From Roseomonas sp. OT10 (GTDB lineage: Bacteria > Pseudomonadota > Alphaproteobacteria > Acetobacterales > Acetobacteraceae): 64,000 bases of DNA. Under the pieces are notes generated by a model that saw only the letters and a list, made by a program, of their open reading frames with translations, searched no databases and was not told the origin of the DNA. The translations under genes and the position numbers were made by a program. How positions within the stretch are numbered: the first letter of the stretch is position 1; the number at the start of each line of letters is the position of its first letter. The DNA lies in the NCBI RefSeq assembly GCF_020991085.1, contig NZ_CP087719.1, positions 2,562,001-2,626,000 on the forward strand, written 5' to 3'. Below, in pieces: positions 24,927-33,947 of the stretch.

Positions 24927-25930
24927 GCCGGCGCCCTGCCCCTTAATCCGCCCGGCGGTGGGTCGTAAAGCCCCGGCCCGCCCGCGAGGCCTCCGCCCCA
25001 GCGCCACCATCCGGCCGGCAGCCGCATCGCCGCGGCCTCCGCCTCGGCGGGAGAGGCAAAGAGCCCGAAGCAGGTCGCGCCGGACCCGCTCATCCGCGCC
25101 AGCAGGCAACCGGGCAGCGCCGCCAGGGCGGCCAGCACCTGCCCCACCTCGGGGCACAGCGAGATGGCGGCGGCCTCCAGGTCGTTGCGGCAGGCCCGCA
25201 ACGTCTCCGCCAGCGCCGCCGCGCTGTCCCAGCCGGCCGGAAGGTCGGCGGGGGAGGAGAAGCCCGGCGCCCGGGCCCGGAAGACCGCCGGGGTGGAGAG
25301 CGGCCGGCGCGGATTGGCCAGGACCAGGCCGCAGGACGGCAGGGTCGGCGCGGGGGAGAGACGCTCCCCGATCCCGGCCATGCGCAGCGGGGCGGAGGCG
25401 AGGCAGGCGGGCACGTCCGCCCCCAGGGACAGCGCCAGCCCGCCGGAGGCGGGCGCCACGCCCCAGAACCGCGCCAGCAGGCGCAGCGCCGCCGCCGCGT
25501 CGGCCGAGCCGCCGCCGATGCCCGAGGCCACCGGCAGCCGCTTGTCCAGGTGCAAGGCCGCCGCCGGCGCGATCCCCGCCTCCCGCGCCAGGCTGCGCGC
25601 GGCGCGGAGGACGAGGTTGTCCGGCTCGGCCGCCAGGGCGCCGGCCTCCGGCCCGCCGAGGGTCAGTCCCAGCCCGTCCGCGGCCGTGGCCCGCAGGCGA
25701 TCGCCGGCCGCGGCGAAGACGACGAGGCTGTCCAGCTCGTGATAGCCATCCGGCCGCTGGCCGGTGACGTGCAGGAACAGGTTGATCTTGGCCCAAGCCG
25801 GCTCCTCGCCGGACGCCCAAGCCGGCTCCTCGCCGGACGCCCAGGCCGGCTTGCCGCCACATGCCCGGGCCGCCGTCCTGCCGCCGGCGTCGCCCGGGCC
25901 GGCAGCCGGGGCCGCCGCCCAGCCCGCCAC
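24917..25930 (-). CDS. ispE: 4-diphosphocytidyl-2-C-methyl-D-erythritol kinase
   Basis: 337 residues from GTG 25930, three bases after the TPR gene stop. A GHMP kinase of the MEP isoprenoid pathway. Conserved parts: [22 protein letters not shown] with the catalytic Lys, the ATP loop [29 protein letters not shown] with the catalytic Asp, and [14 protein letters not shown] near the end. Ahead of the AKINL motif is an unusual 45-residue leader containing an 8-residue tandem repeat (AWASGEEP), encoded by 24-base repeats. The C-terminus ([13 protein letters not shown]) runs into the tRNA-Gln gene and the stop codon is inside the tRNA. The kinase core is intact. Confidence 0.93.
   Translation of the reverse strand: MAGWAAAPAAGPGDAGGRTAARACGGKPAWASGEEPAWASGEEPAWAKINLFLHVTGQRPDGYHELDSLVVFAAAGDRLRATAADGLGLTLGGPEAGALAAEPDNLVLRAARSLAREAGIAPAAALHLDKRLPVASGIGGGSADAAAALRLLARFWGVAPASGGLALSLGADVPACLASAPLRMAGIGERLSPAPTLPSCGLVLANPRRPLSTPAVFRARAPGFSSPADLPAGWDSAAALAETLRACRNDLEAAAISLCPEVGQVLAALAALPGCLLARMSGSGATCFGLFASPAEAEAAAMRLPAGWWRWGGGLAGGPGLYDPPPGGLRGRAPAGA
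25795..25856. repeat. 24-base tandem repeat in the 5' end of ispE
   Basis: The unit GCCCAAGCCGGCTCCTCGCC followed by GGAC occurs twice back to back, and a third, diverged and shorter copy follows up to about 25856. The period is a multiple of three, so each copy adds eight residues (AWASGEEP) to the IspE leader. It is close to the start codon and could vary in copy number by replication slippage without breaking the frame. Confidence 0.8.
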
Positions 25931-25933
25931 GCG

Positions 25934-27688
25934 TCAGCGCGCCGCGGAGGCCGAGACCGGGGCCGGCGTGCCGTCGTGCAGCTTCGCCTGGATGCGCGGC
26001 ACCTCCACCGGGTCGGGGCCGAGGTCGAGCGCCCGGCTCCACTGGTAGCGCGCCTCCACCCGGCGGCCGAGCGCCCAGTAGGCATCGCCGAGGTGGTCGT
26101 TGACGGTGGCGTTGCGCGGCTCCAGCTCGGCCGCGCGCTCCAGTTCCTTCACCGCGCCGCGCAGGTCGCCGAGGCGGAACAGCACCCAGCCGTAGCTGTC
26201 GGCGATGTTGCCGTCCTGCGGCTGCCGCTGCGCCGCGCGCTCCAGCATGCGGCGCGCCTCGGGCAGCCGCTCGCCGCGATCGGCCCAGGTATAGGCGAGG
26301 TAGTTCAGCACATAGGGCTGCTCGGGCGAGAGCTTCAGCGCCTCCTGGAAGCGTCCCTCCGCCTCCGGCCAGCGCCCGCTGCGCTCCAGCGCGATGCCCG
26401 CGGCATAGAGCAGGGACCAGCTCGGCTGCCCGGCCCGGGAGGCGCGCGCCAGGGACTGGTCATAGGCCGCCGCCGCCTCGGCGAAGCGGCCGCGGGCGCG
26501 CAGGATGTCGCCCATCCGGGCGGGAGCCTGCGCGGCGTTCGGCTGTGCCTCGGCCAGCCGCGCCAGCACCGCCAGCCCTTCCGCCGTGCGGTCCGCGGAA
26601 TCCAGCAGCAGGCCCCGGCGCAGCGCGGCCAGCGGCGCCAGCTCGTCATTCTCCGGCACCGCCGCCAGCAGCCGCAGCCCGGCCTCCGGGTGGCGGTCAT
26701 CGGCCAGCGCCTCGGCCCCCAGCAGCAGGGCCGCGGTGAAGCCCGGCCGCAGCCGCAGCGACAGCCGGGCCAGGATCAGCGACAGCTCCGGCGATCCCTG
26801 CCCGCGCAGGGCCGCGCCCAGCGCCAGCTCCGCCTCCGCCATGCCCTCGACCGGGCTGGCCACCGCCCGCCCGGTCAGCGCGGCACGGCGCAGCGCCGGC
26901 GACGCGGCCAGGGCCACGTCGTCCTGCCCCTGCGCCATCACGTCGAACAGCCGGGCCCCGTCCGCCTCGCGCCCCGCCCGGGCCAGGATGCCGGCCGCGA
27001 TCTGCACCAGCCGCAGGTTGGGGTCCGGTGCCTCGGTGATGGCGATGCGGATGAGCCGCTCGGCATCGCGCGGCCGCCCGGCCAGGTCGGCGATCATCGC
27101 CGCGTGCAGCGCCGCCAGGCCGCGCAGCCGTCCCTGCTCGACCCAGGGGCGCAAGGTGGTCAGCGCCGCATCCGTGGCACCCCGCCCGGCCTGCGCCCAG
27201 GCGATCAGCAGGGGCTGCAGGATCTGCGCCGCCCCCTGGCGCGGCAGCGAGCGCAGCCGCTGCTCCGCCCGGTCCCAGCGCCCCGCCTGGGCGTCCGCCC
27301 CGGCCAGCAACAGGCTGGCGAGCTGGTCCTGCGGCAGGCTGCGGGCGAGGCGCGTGGCCTCCGGCCGGCCATCCATCACCGCGGCGGTGAAGGCCCGGCG
27401 CAGGACCTCGGGCTGGCCCGGGTCGCGGCGCAGCGCCTCGGCCAGCTCCTCCGCGGCCACCGCGCTGTCGGACTCCCGCTCCGCCACCAGCCCGGCGAGG
27501 TAGGGCCCGAAGGAGCCGCGCGGCACCTCGGGCGCCGACGCCTCTCCCCGCGCCGCCATGGGGCCGGCCTCGCCGCCCGAGGCCATGAGGGATGGGCCGG
27601 GGGGCGCGCCGCCGGCGGCGCAGCCCGCGAGGAGGGCGGCCGCCAGGAGGGCCAGGCGGGGTCCCGGCCGGAAGGGAACGGGGATCAT
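25934..27688 (-). CDS. TPR-repeat lipoprotein
   Basis: 584 residues. A lipoprotein signal (PRLALLAAALLAGC, Cys at about 23) is followed by many tetratricopeptide helices, clearest in the second half: WPEAEGRFQEALKLSPEQPY, then YGWVLFRLGDLRGAVKELER, then YWALGRRVEARYQWSRALDL. It should be membrane-anchored and act as a scaffold for protein contacts. Similar long TPR lipoproteins are common in Rhodospirillales next to ispE; no exact function is known. The start ATG 27688 is directly before the signal. ispE begins 3 bases after its stop, so they share a transcript. Confidence 0.88.
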   Translation of the reverse strand: MIPVPFRPGPRLALLAAALLAGCAAGGAPPGPSLMASGGEAGPMAARGEASAPEVPRGSFGPYLAGLVAERESDSAVAAEELAEALRRDPGQPEVLRRAFTAAVMDGRPEATRLARSLPQDQLASLLLAGADAQAGRWDRAEQRLRSLPRQGAAQILQPLLIAWAQAGRGATDAALTTLRPWVEQGRLRGLAALHAAMIADLAGRPRDAERLIRIAITEAPDPNLRLVQIAAGILARAGREADGARLFDVMAQGQDDVALAASPALRRAALTGRAVASPVEGMAEAELALGAALRGQGSPELSLILARLSLRLRPGFTAALLLGAEALADDRHPEAGLRLLAAVPENDELAPLAALRRGLLLDSADRTAEGLAVLARLAEAQPNAAQAPARMGDILRARGRFAEAAAAYDQSLARASRAGQPSWSLLYAAGIALERSGRWPEAEGRFQEALKLSPEQPYVLNYLAYTWADRGERLPEARRMLERAAQRQPQDGNIADSYGWVLFRLGDLRGAVKELERAAELEPRNATVNDHLGDAYWALGRRVEARYQWSRALDLGPDPVEVPRIQAKLHDGTPAPVSASAAR

Positions 27689-27871
27689 GCAATGCAGCGT
27701 AGGTCAGCCCGCGCGCCGCGCGGAAGGGGGGTTTTCGCGCCCCGACGCGGGAGAGGCAGGGCTGTGGCTTAACCGCCGGTCAGGCGGCGCAGAGCATGAT
27801 CGGCGTCTTTCCGGGAGACGATCGAAATGTTACGCGATGCAACAAGACTCCGCTCCATGGGAGGATTCGCG

Positions 27872-28501
27872 ATGCGCGCCGTCCTGGCCGCCCTCGTCCT
27901 GCTCCTGGCGGCCGCCACGGCGGCGCCGGCCCAGGCGCAGAACCGCTTCTGGCTGCAGAACAACAGCGGCCAGGCCATCCAGTCCGCCTATGTCTCGCCG
28001 TCCCGCCTCTCGAACTGGGGCCCGGACATCCTCGGCCAGGGCGTGCTGCCGAACGGCCAGCAGGTCTGGGTGACACCGAATTTCGGGGACTGCGTGCTGG
28101 ACGTCCGCGTGCGCTACGCCAGCGGGCAGGAGGAGACGCGGATGGGCCTCAACGCCTGCAACATCTCCCGCATCGCCTTCGGCCGGGGCGGCGACGGCGG
28201 GGCGGGGGCTGCCATCGGCGGCGGCCCGGCGGGCGCGGCGAGCAGCCGCAACCCCTCCTTCTCCTTCATCAACCAGTCGGGGCAGACGATCCGCGAGCTC
28301 TATGTCTCCCTCTCCACCCAGTCGAGCTGGGGCCGGGACCGGCTCGGGAACAACGTCATCAATCCCGGGCAGTCGATCTGGGTCGACCTGCCGCAGGGCG
28401 GCACCTGCAACGTGGACATCCGCGTGGTCTACATGTCCGGAGCGGCCAGCGAGCGACGGAACTTCGCGACCTGCCACCTCGAGGGCGTCCGCTGGCGCTG
28501 A
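27872..28501 (+). CDS. Secreted protein with a duplicated unknown domain
   Basis: 209 residues from ATG 27872, chosen for the strong GGGAGGA 7 bases upstream; earlier in-frame starts lack one. A signal peptide (MRAVLAALVLLLAAATAAP, cut after AQA) precedes two copies of a domain of about 80 residues joined by a Gly/Ala linker near residues 108-125. Copy 1 begins RFWLQNNSGQAIQSAYVSPS and copy 2 begins SFSFINQSGQTIRELYVSLS. Both then have W-G-x-D-x-L-G, a VW(V/I) strand and a Cys pair (GDCVLDVRVRY with NACN; GTCNVDIRVVY with ATCH). Each probably has one disulfide and an all-beta fold. I do not recognise a named function; periplasmic or extracellular. Confidence 0.8.
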   Translation: MRAVLAALVLLLAAATAAPAQAQNRFWLQNNSGQAIQSAYVSPSRLSNWGPDILGQGVLPNGQQVWVTPNFGDCVLDVRVRYASGQEETRMGLNACNISRIAFGRGGDGGAGAAIGGGPAGAASSRNPSFSFINQSGQTIRELYVSLSTQSSWGRDRLGNNVINPGQSIWVDLPQGGTCNVDIRVVYMSGAASERRNFATCHLEGVRWR

Positions 28502-28642
28502 CGCGGCGGGCGGCGATCCGCGGGCGACGATCCGTTCCCTTATTGTTCTTGACCGGAGGAGACCGCGCACCCCATAGTGCGGACGAACGAACCGGGAACG
28601 GCATCCCCCCTGCCGGCTCCCGGGGTACGGAGCGTCGCACCC

Positions 28643-29791
28643 ATGCCCGATGGCAGCCTGGGCCGCCCCCTGGTCCAAACCCCCCGCCCTCTCCCCGGCA
28701 CCCCCCTGCCGGGCCTGCGCAAGGGACGGGGAGCCCTGTCCAACCCCGCCAACCGCTATGAGCGGACGGCACAGGACCCCTTCGACGACGGCTGGGGCAC
28801 GTTGGCGGAGGCGATGGCGGACCTGCCGCCGCTGGCCACGACGCTGACGCGGGATGCGGCGCGCAGCGCCCTGGCCTGGAACGACAGCCCCGACATCGGC
28901 TTCGACCGCAGCATCAACCCGTATCGCGGCTGCGAGCACGGCTGCATCTACTGCTACGCCCGCCCGACCCATGCCTGGCTGGGCCTGTCCCCCGGCCTGG
29001 ATTTCGAGACCCGGCTGCTGTTCAAGCCGGAGGTCGCGGCGCTGCTGGAGAAGGAGCTGCGCAAGCCGGGCTACGTCCCGCGGCCGGTCGCGCTCGGCTC
29101 CAACACCGACCCGTACCAGCCGGTGGAGCGGACGCTGAAGCTGACGCGCTCGGTGCTGGAGATGCTGGAGCGCTTCGGCCATCCGGTGACCATCGTCACC
29201 AAGTCGGCCGGGGTCCTGCGCGACCTCGACATCCTGACCCGGATGGCGAAGCGCAACCTGGTCAATGTCTGCCTCTCCGTCACCACGCTGGACGACCGGC
29301 TGGCCCGGATCATGGAGCCGCGCGCGGCCGCGCCCGCCCGCCGGGTGGCGGCCATCCGGGCCCTGACGGAGGCCGGCATCCCCGCCGGGGTGCTGGCCGC
29401 GCCGATGATCCCGGGCGTGAACGATGCGGAGCTGGAGCGCATCCTGGAAGCCTGCCGCGGCGCCGGCGCGGTGCGCGCGGGCTATGTCCTGCTGCGCCTG
29501 CCGCTGGAGATCGCGGAGATGTTCGAGGCCTGGCTGCACGCGCACCTGCCGGATCGGGCCGCGCGGGTCCTCGCCCTGGTGCGGCAGACGCGGGGCGGGC
29601 GGATGTACGATTCCGGCTTCGGCACGCGGCAGGTCGGGGTGGGCCCCTATGCCGCCGCCCTGCAGCAGCGCTTCCGGCTGGCGGTGCGCCGCCTGGGCCT
29701 GGACGAGGCGGGACGGGGCGGCGGGCTGGATTGCGGCGCCTTCGCCGTCCCGCCCTCGGCGGAGGCGCCACGGCAGCTGGAGCTGCTGTAG
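28643..29791 (+). CDS. PA0069-family radical SAM protein (spore-lyase-like)
   Basis: 382 residues from ATG 28643; a GTG at 28577 is possible but has no well-spaced ribosome site. The iron-sulfur motif is CEHGCIYCYARPTHAW (Cys at about 97, 101 and 104, CxxxCxxC). Upstream lies RGRGALSNPANRYE, a hallmark of this family. Downstream are ALGSNTDPYQPVE and VTIVTKSAGVLRDLDIL, as in SplB-like radical SAM enzymes. It should use S-adenosylmethionine to make a 5'-deoxyadenosyl radical; the substrate is unknown. It stands alone between a secreted protein and an ABC binding protein on the other strand. Confidence 0.9.
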   Translation: MPDGSLGRPLVQTPRPLPGTPLPGLRKGRGALSNPANRYERTAQDPFDDGWGTLAEAMADLPPLATTLTRDAARSALAWNDSPDIGFDRSINPYRGCEHGCIYCYARPTHAWLGLSPGLDFETRLLFKPEVAALLEKELRKPGYVPRPVALGSNTDPYQPVERTLKLTRSVLEMLERFGHPVTIVTKSAGVLRDLDILTRMAKRNLVNVCLSVTTLDDRLARIMEPRAAAPARRVAAIRALTEAGIPAGVLAAPMIPGVNDAELERILEACRGAGAVRAGYVLLRLPLEIAEMFEAWLHAHLPDRAARVLALVRQTRGGRMYDSGFGTRQVGVGPYAAALQQRFRLAVRRLGLDEAGRGGGLDCGAFAVPPSAEAPRQLELL

Positions 29792-29819
29792 CGCCTCGCG
29801 ACCGGGTGTCCGGAAGGGA

Positions 29820-31403
29820 CTACTGGTTCACCCGCACGTAGCGCAGCGGGAAGTAGTTGTCCGCCATCTGCTGCAGCTGGATGTTGTTGCGCGCCGCCCA
29901 GATCACGGTCTGCTGGTGCAGCGGGATGTGGCCGACCTGGTCGGCGTGGATGCGCATCGCCTGGTCGATCATCTGCTGGCGCTTCGCCTGGTCCGTCTCG
30001 ACCGCGATCTGGTCGGTCAGGCGGTCGAACTCCGCGTTGGACCAGCCGCCGCTGTTGAAGATGCCCCGCGTGCCGTCGCGCGTGCCCATGACGCTGAAGA
30101 AGGCGTTGTGCGCGTCATAGGTCGCGGGGGTCCAGCCCAGCAGGTAGAAGCTGGTGTTGTAGCGGGGGTTGTTGATCTCGGCGAAGTAGCGGGCGCGGGT
30201 CTGCGCCACCAGCGTCACCTTGACGCCGATGCGGGCCAGCATGGGGACGATGGCGGTGCAGATCGCCTCGTCGTTCACATAGCGGTCGTTGGGGCAGTCC
30301 AGCGTCACCCCGAAGCCCTGGGGATAGCCCGCCTCGGCGAGCAGGCGCTTCGCCTCCTCGACATTGGGCCGCACGACGCGGTCGGCGGCCTCCGTCCAGC
30401 CGTTGACACCCGGGCCGATCATCAGCCCGGTCGGGCGCGACTGGCCGCGCATGACGGTGCGCTTGATCGCCTCCAGGTCGATGGCGAGCTGGAAGGCGCG
30501 GCGCACGCGCAGGTCCTGGAACGGGTTCTTGCCGCGCACGTCGGACTTCAGCAGCTCGGGCCGGTACTGGTCCATGCCGAGGAAGATGGTGCGCAGCTCC
30601 GCCTGCTCGTGCAGCCGCACGCCGTTGGTCCGGCGCAGCCGCTCCACGTCCTGCGGCGGGACGGTGTAGATCATGTCCACCTCCCCGGAGAGGAGGGCCG
30701 CCACGCGGGTGGAGGCGTTGGAGATGATGTTGAGCGTGACCTCGGTGAGGTTGTGCTCCGGCTTGTCCCACCAGTTCGGATTGTTGCGCAGCACGGTGCG
30801 CTGGTCCGGCGCGCGGGAGGCGAGGATGAAGGGCCCCGTCCCCATCGCGTTGCGGGTGGCGAAGTTCTCGTCGCGCGTCGTCAGGTCCATGGCGCGGGTG
30901 GCGTTGTTCGCCTCCGACCACTTGCGCGACATAATCGACCAGGTGGTGATCTCCTCGAGGAAGATCGGGTTCGGGTTGGTCGTCTCGAACTCCACCGTCA
31001 GCGGGTCGATCGCCCGCACGGCCTTCACCGAGGCGAGCACGTAGTTGAGCTGCGAGCCCGGGGCGCGCACCCGCTCGGCGGAGAAGACCACGTCGTCGGC
31101 GGTGAAGGGCGTGCCGTCGGAGAACTTCACCCCGTCGCGCAGCTTGAAGCGCCAGACGGTCGGCGAGGGCTGCTCCCAGGAGACGGCCAGCGCCGGCTCC
31201 ACCTTCAGCTCGCGGTTCCGGCGGACCAGGGGCTCGTAGATGTTCGCGTTGAAGGAGAGGAGGAAGGTCTCGCTCCGCGTGTAGGGGTCCATCGAGTTGA
31301 CGTCGCCGTCATTGGCCCAGCGGAAGTTCGCCGCTCCGGCGGGCGCCGCGGCGGAGAGGGCGGTGGCCGCCAGCAACGTGGCGGCCAGGGCGTATCGACG
31401 CAT
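29820..31403 (-). CDS. Peptide/nickel-type ABC transporter substrate-binding protein
   Basis: 527 residues from ATG 31403 (GAGAGGA just upstream; an in-frame ATG at 31421 adds six residues). A signal peptide ends near APAGAA. The SBP family 5 fold is clear: LEVEPALA-type start (KVEPALAVSWEQPSP), FKLRDGVKFSDGTPFTADDV, AMGTGPFIL, VRRAFQLAIDLEAIKR and LGWTPATYDAHNAFFSV. It binds oligopeptides or a similar ligand in the periplasm for an inner-membrane ABC importer. The permease and ATPase genes are not adjacent, so it may be an orphan or part of a split operon. Length and motifs are normal. Confidence 0.9.
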   Translation of the reverse strand: MRRYALAATLLAATALSAAAPAGAANFRWANDGDVNSMDPYTRSETFLLSFNANIYEPLVRRNRELKVEPALAVSWEQPSPTVWRFKLRDGVKFSDGTPFTADDVVFSAERVRAPGSQLNYVLASVKAVRAIDPLTVEFETTNPNPIFLEEITTWSIMSRKWSEANNATRAMDLTTRDENFATRNAMGTGPFILASRAPDQRTVLRNNPNWWDKPEHNLTEVTLNIISNASTRVAALLSGEVDMIYTVPPQDVERLRRTNGVRLHEQAELRTIFLGMDQYRPELLKSDVRGKNPFQDLRVRRAFQLAIDLEAIKRTVMRGQSRPTGLMIGPGVNGWTEAADRVVRPNVEEAKRLLAEAGYPQGFGVTLDCPNDRYVNDEAICTAIVPMLARIGVKVTLVAQTRARYFAEINNPRYNTSFYLLGWTPATYDAHNAFFSVMGTRDGTRGIFNSGGWSNAEFDRLTDQIAVETDQAKRQQMIDQAMRIHADQVGHIPLHQQTVIWAARNNIQLQQMADNYFPLRYVRVNQ

Positions 31404-31528
31404 GACGGGTTCCTCTCGCATCGGTTCTGCCCGGCAGGCTAGAGCAGTTTGCACCGCCTCGGGAACGCCGCCCTGGGCGATAATCCATGCCGCCGGACAA
31501 CCGCGCCGCATCGGGGGCCGGACATGAA

Positions 31529-31564
31529 GAAGGGGGCCGTGGCGCTGCCGCCACGGCCCCCTTC
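31529..31564 (-). terminator. Perfect 16-bp hairpin at the end of the ATP synthase F0 operon
   Basis: GAAGGGGGCCGTGGCG and its exact complement flank the four-base loop CTGC, starting 19 bases after the stop of the b-subunit gene. No proper U-run follows, but the stem is the strongest in the window. It should end the atpI-B-E-b'-b transcript and protect its 3' end. Confidence 0.75.
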
Positions 31565-31583
31565 CCATCCCGGTCCGGCGGAT

Positions 31584-32090
31584 TCAGGCCGCCCGCAGCG
31601 CCTTCGGCAGGTCCGCCACCGCCCGGTCCACCATGGCGGCGTCCGCCTGGGCATCCAGCCTGGTCGCGATGACCTCCTGCGCCGCCGCCGTGGCGATCTC
31701 CGCCGCGGCATGGCGCACCTCGGCCACGGCGCTCGCCTCGGCCGCGGCGATGCGGTCCATCGCCATCCGCTCGCGGCGCTTGGCGCTGGCCTCCGCCTCC
31801 GCCGCCGTCGCGTCGGCGAGTCGCTGGGCCTCCGCCTGGGCGCGGGTGATCAGCGCCTCGGCCTCGGCCGTGGCGGCGGCGCGCTCGGCCTCCGCCTGCC
31901 GGCGCATGGCCTCGGCCTCCTCGCGCAGGCGGGTGGCCTCGGCCAGCTCCGCCCGCACCGCGTCGGCGCGGGCGTCCAGCGCCGCCGTCGCCTTGCTCCA
32001 CAGCGTCCGGCCGACCAGCAGCACGAAGATGACGAAGGAGACGGCAACCCAGAACTTCGGGTCGAGCCAGAAGTGCTCGTAGTGGTGCAT
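31584..32090 (-). CDS. atpF: ATP synthase F0 subunit b
   Basis: 168 residues. One membrane helix near residues 10-28 (FWVAVSFVIFVLLVGRTLW) is followed by a long Ala/Glu/Arg-rich coiled coil that forms the peripheral stalk between F0 and F1. The start overlaps the stop of the b' gene by one base (TGATG type), so the two are coupled. Last gene of the F0 operon, followed by a perfect hairpin. The F1 genes (atpHAGDC) are not in this window, as usual in alphaproteobacteria where F0 and F1 operons are separate. Confidence 0.94.
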   Translation of the reverse strand: MHHYEHFWLDPKFWVAVSFVIFVLLVGRTLWSKATAALDARADAVRAELAEATRLREEAEAMRRQAEAERAAATAEAEALITRAQAEAQRLADATAAEAEASAKRRERMAMDRIAAAEASAVAEVRHAAAEIATAAAQEVIATRLDAQADAAMVDRAVADLPKALRAA

Positions 32091-32824
32091 CAGGCCCTCC
32101 CCCGCGCCGCCAGCTCGCGATCCACCGCCGAAGCGACGGCCGCCTGGTCGCGGATGCCGGACAGGCGCTCGACCAGCGCGCCGGCGGCATCGGTCGCGAC
32201 CTCGCGCAGCGCGCCCATGGCGCTGTCGCGCGCGGCGGCGATGCGGCTCTCCGCCGCGGCGATCTGCTCGTTCAGCCGGGCGTTGAGCGCCTCGGCCTTG
32301 CCCGTCGCCTCGGCATTGGCGGCCTGGACCGCGGCGTTGATGGCGGCCTGCGCCTCGGCCCGCGCCTTCGCGCTGGCGTCGCGGTGCGCCGCCTCCGCGG
32401 CATCGGCCTCGGCCTTGGCCGCCCGCGCGGCCTCCAGGTCGGAGCTGATGCGGCGCCGGCGGTCCTCCAGCACCTCCGCCACCGGCGGCAGCAGGAAGTA
32501 GGCGCAGAGGAAGACGAAGGCGCCGAACAGGATCAGCAGCCAGACGATCTGGCTGATCATCAGCGGGTTGCTGAAGTCCAGCTGCGGCATGCCGCCGGTG
32601 TCGCGCGCTTCGGCGGCGGCCACGGCATGGTCGTGCGCGCTGAGCTCCTGGGCGCGGATGGCCGCGGCCCGGTCGGCATCGGGGATGACGGGGGTCACCG
32701 GACCGCCCGGCGTCAGCTGCTCGGTCCGCTGGGCCAGAGCGGGGGTGGCAGCGGGCCCGGCAAGGACCGCGATGGCCAGGACGAACGCGGCCAGGAACAT
32801 CGCGGAGGGGGTGCGGCGGATCAC
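32090..32824 (-). CDS. atpG: ATP synthase F0 subunit b'
   Basis: 244 residues, longer than the usual 160-200. The second stalk subunit typical of photosynthetic and alphaproteobacterial ATP synthases: membrane helix QIVWLLILFGAFVFLCAYFL near residues 92-111, then a coiled coil beginning PPVAEVLEDRRRRI. In front lies an extra hydrophobic segment (FLAAFVLAIAVLAGPAATPA, about residues 10-29, cut site ALAQ) and a 55-residue Pro/Ala/Asp linker, which looks like a cleavable signal peptide. The naming of b' as atpG or atpF' varies between annotations. It starts 59 bases after atpE. Confidence 0.9.
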   Translation of the reverse strand: MIRRTPSAMFLAAFVLAIAVLAGPAATPALAQRTEQLTPGGPVTPVIPDADRAAAIRAQELSAHDHAVAAAEARDTGGMPQLDFSNPLMISQIVWLLILFGAFVFLCAYFLLPPVAEVLEDRRRRISSDLEAARAAKAEADAAEAAHRDASAKARAEAQAAINAAVQAANAEATGKAEALNARLNEQIAAAESRIAAARDSAMGALREVATDAAGALVERLSGIRDQAAVASAVDRELAARGRA

Positions 32825-32883
32825 TCGCGTCTCCGTAACGGCGGCTGGCCGGGCCCGCGCACGGGACCCGGCCGCCGCGCGGC

Positions 32884-33123
32884 TCAGGCGAAGAGGATGA
32901 GGAAGGCGATCAGCAGGGCGAAGAGCGCCACCGCCTCCGTCAGGGCGAAGCCCAGGATGCCGATCGGGAACACGGCGTCGCGGGCGGAGGGGTTGCGGGC
33001 CACGCTGTTGATCAGCGACGAGAAGATGTTGCCGATGCCCAGGCCGACGCCGAACAGGGCGATCACGGCGAGGCCGGCGCCGAGCGCCTTGTAGGCACCG
33101 AGGAAGGCGGCAGCGTCATTCAT
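32884..33123 (-). CDS. atpE: ATP synthase F0 subunit c
   Basis: 79 residues, two membrane helices joined by the polar loop [13 protein letters not shown]. The first helix has the Gly-rich packing motif FGVGLGIG. The ion-carrying acid is Glu63 in [13 protein letters not shown], placed for proton rather than sodium transport. Several copies form the rotor ring. It lies 46 bases downstream of atpB and has a Gly/Ala-rich composition typical of this subunit. Confidence 0.97.
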   Translation of the reverse strand: MNDAAAFLGAYKALGAGLAVIALFGVGLGIGNIFSSLINSVARNPSARDAVFPIGILGFALTEAVALFALLIAFLILFA

Positions 33124-33169
33124 CGGGAAGTCTCTTTCCTTGTTGGCAGGTGAAGGGTTGCGCCGGCGC

Positions 33170-33925
33170 TCAGTGCAGGTGCACCGCGTCGTGCAGGTAG
33201 ATGCTGGTCAGGATCGCGAAGACGTAGGCCTGGAGGAAGGCCACCAGGATCTCGAACCCGACCAGGGCGACGTTGACCGCCAGCGGCAGCGCCGCGCCGA
33301 GGAAGCCCACCGCGCCCAGGCTGCCGATCAGCACGACGAAGGTGGCGAAGACCTTCAGCATGACGTGGCCGGCGACCATGTTGGCGAAGAGGCGGATGGA
33401 GAGGCTGACCGGGCGCGACAGGTAGGAGACGATCTCGACCGGGATGATGATGGGCGCGAGCCAGACCGGCGCGCCCTCGGGGAAGAAGTACCCGAAGAAC
33501 TTCTTCCCGTGGATGGCGATGGCCACGATGGTGGTGACCAGGAAGACCAGCACCGCCAGGCCCGCGGTCACCGCGATGTGGCTGGTGTAGGTGAAGGCAT
33601 AGGGCAGCAGGCCCAGCATGTTGCCGAACAGCACGAACATGAACAGCGCGAAGACGAACGGGAAGTAGCGCCGCCCCTCGTGCCCGACCTGCCCGATCAG
33701 GATGCCTTCGACGAACTCGTAGAACATCTCGGCCGCGGCCTGCAGCCGGCCCGGCACCACCGCGCGGCGGCGCATGCCGTACACCATCAGCGCGGTCACC
33801 AGCCCGATGGCCAGCAGCATGTGGGCGTTGGACTGGGAGAAGCCGACGGCACGGCCGATGGGACCCAGGACCGGAACCAGCTCGAACTGGCTCAGCGCGT
33901 CGATCGTCTTGCCTTCGGTGGCCAA
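33170..33925 (-). CDS. atpB: ATP synthase F0 subunit a
   Basis: 251 residues, mostly hydrophobic with five to six membrane helices. The essential Arg is R178 in [14 protein letters not shown], next to the c ring, and the upstream loop [18 protein letters not shown] is conserved in alphaproteobacteria. It forms the two proton half-channels. It starts 22 bases after the atpI stop. Its end ([11 protein letters not shown]) is normal for the family. Confidence 0.97.
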   Translation of the reverse strand: MATEGKTIDALSQFELVPVLGPIGRAVGFSQSNAHMLLAIGLVTALMVYGMRRRAVVPGRLQAAAEMFYEFVEGILIGQVGHEGRRYFPFVFALFMFVLFGNMLGLLPYAFTYTSHIAVTAGLAVLVFLVTTIVAIAIHGKKFFGYFFPEGAPVWLAPIIIPVEIVSYLSRPVSLSIRLFANMVAGHVMLKVFATFVVLIGSLGAVGFLGAALPLAVNVALVGFEILVAFLQAYVFAILTSIYLHDAVHLH

Positions 33926-33947
33926 GAGCCCATCCCCGGTCGAGTGG

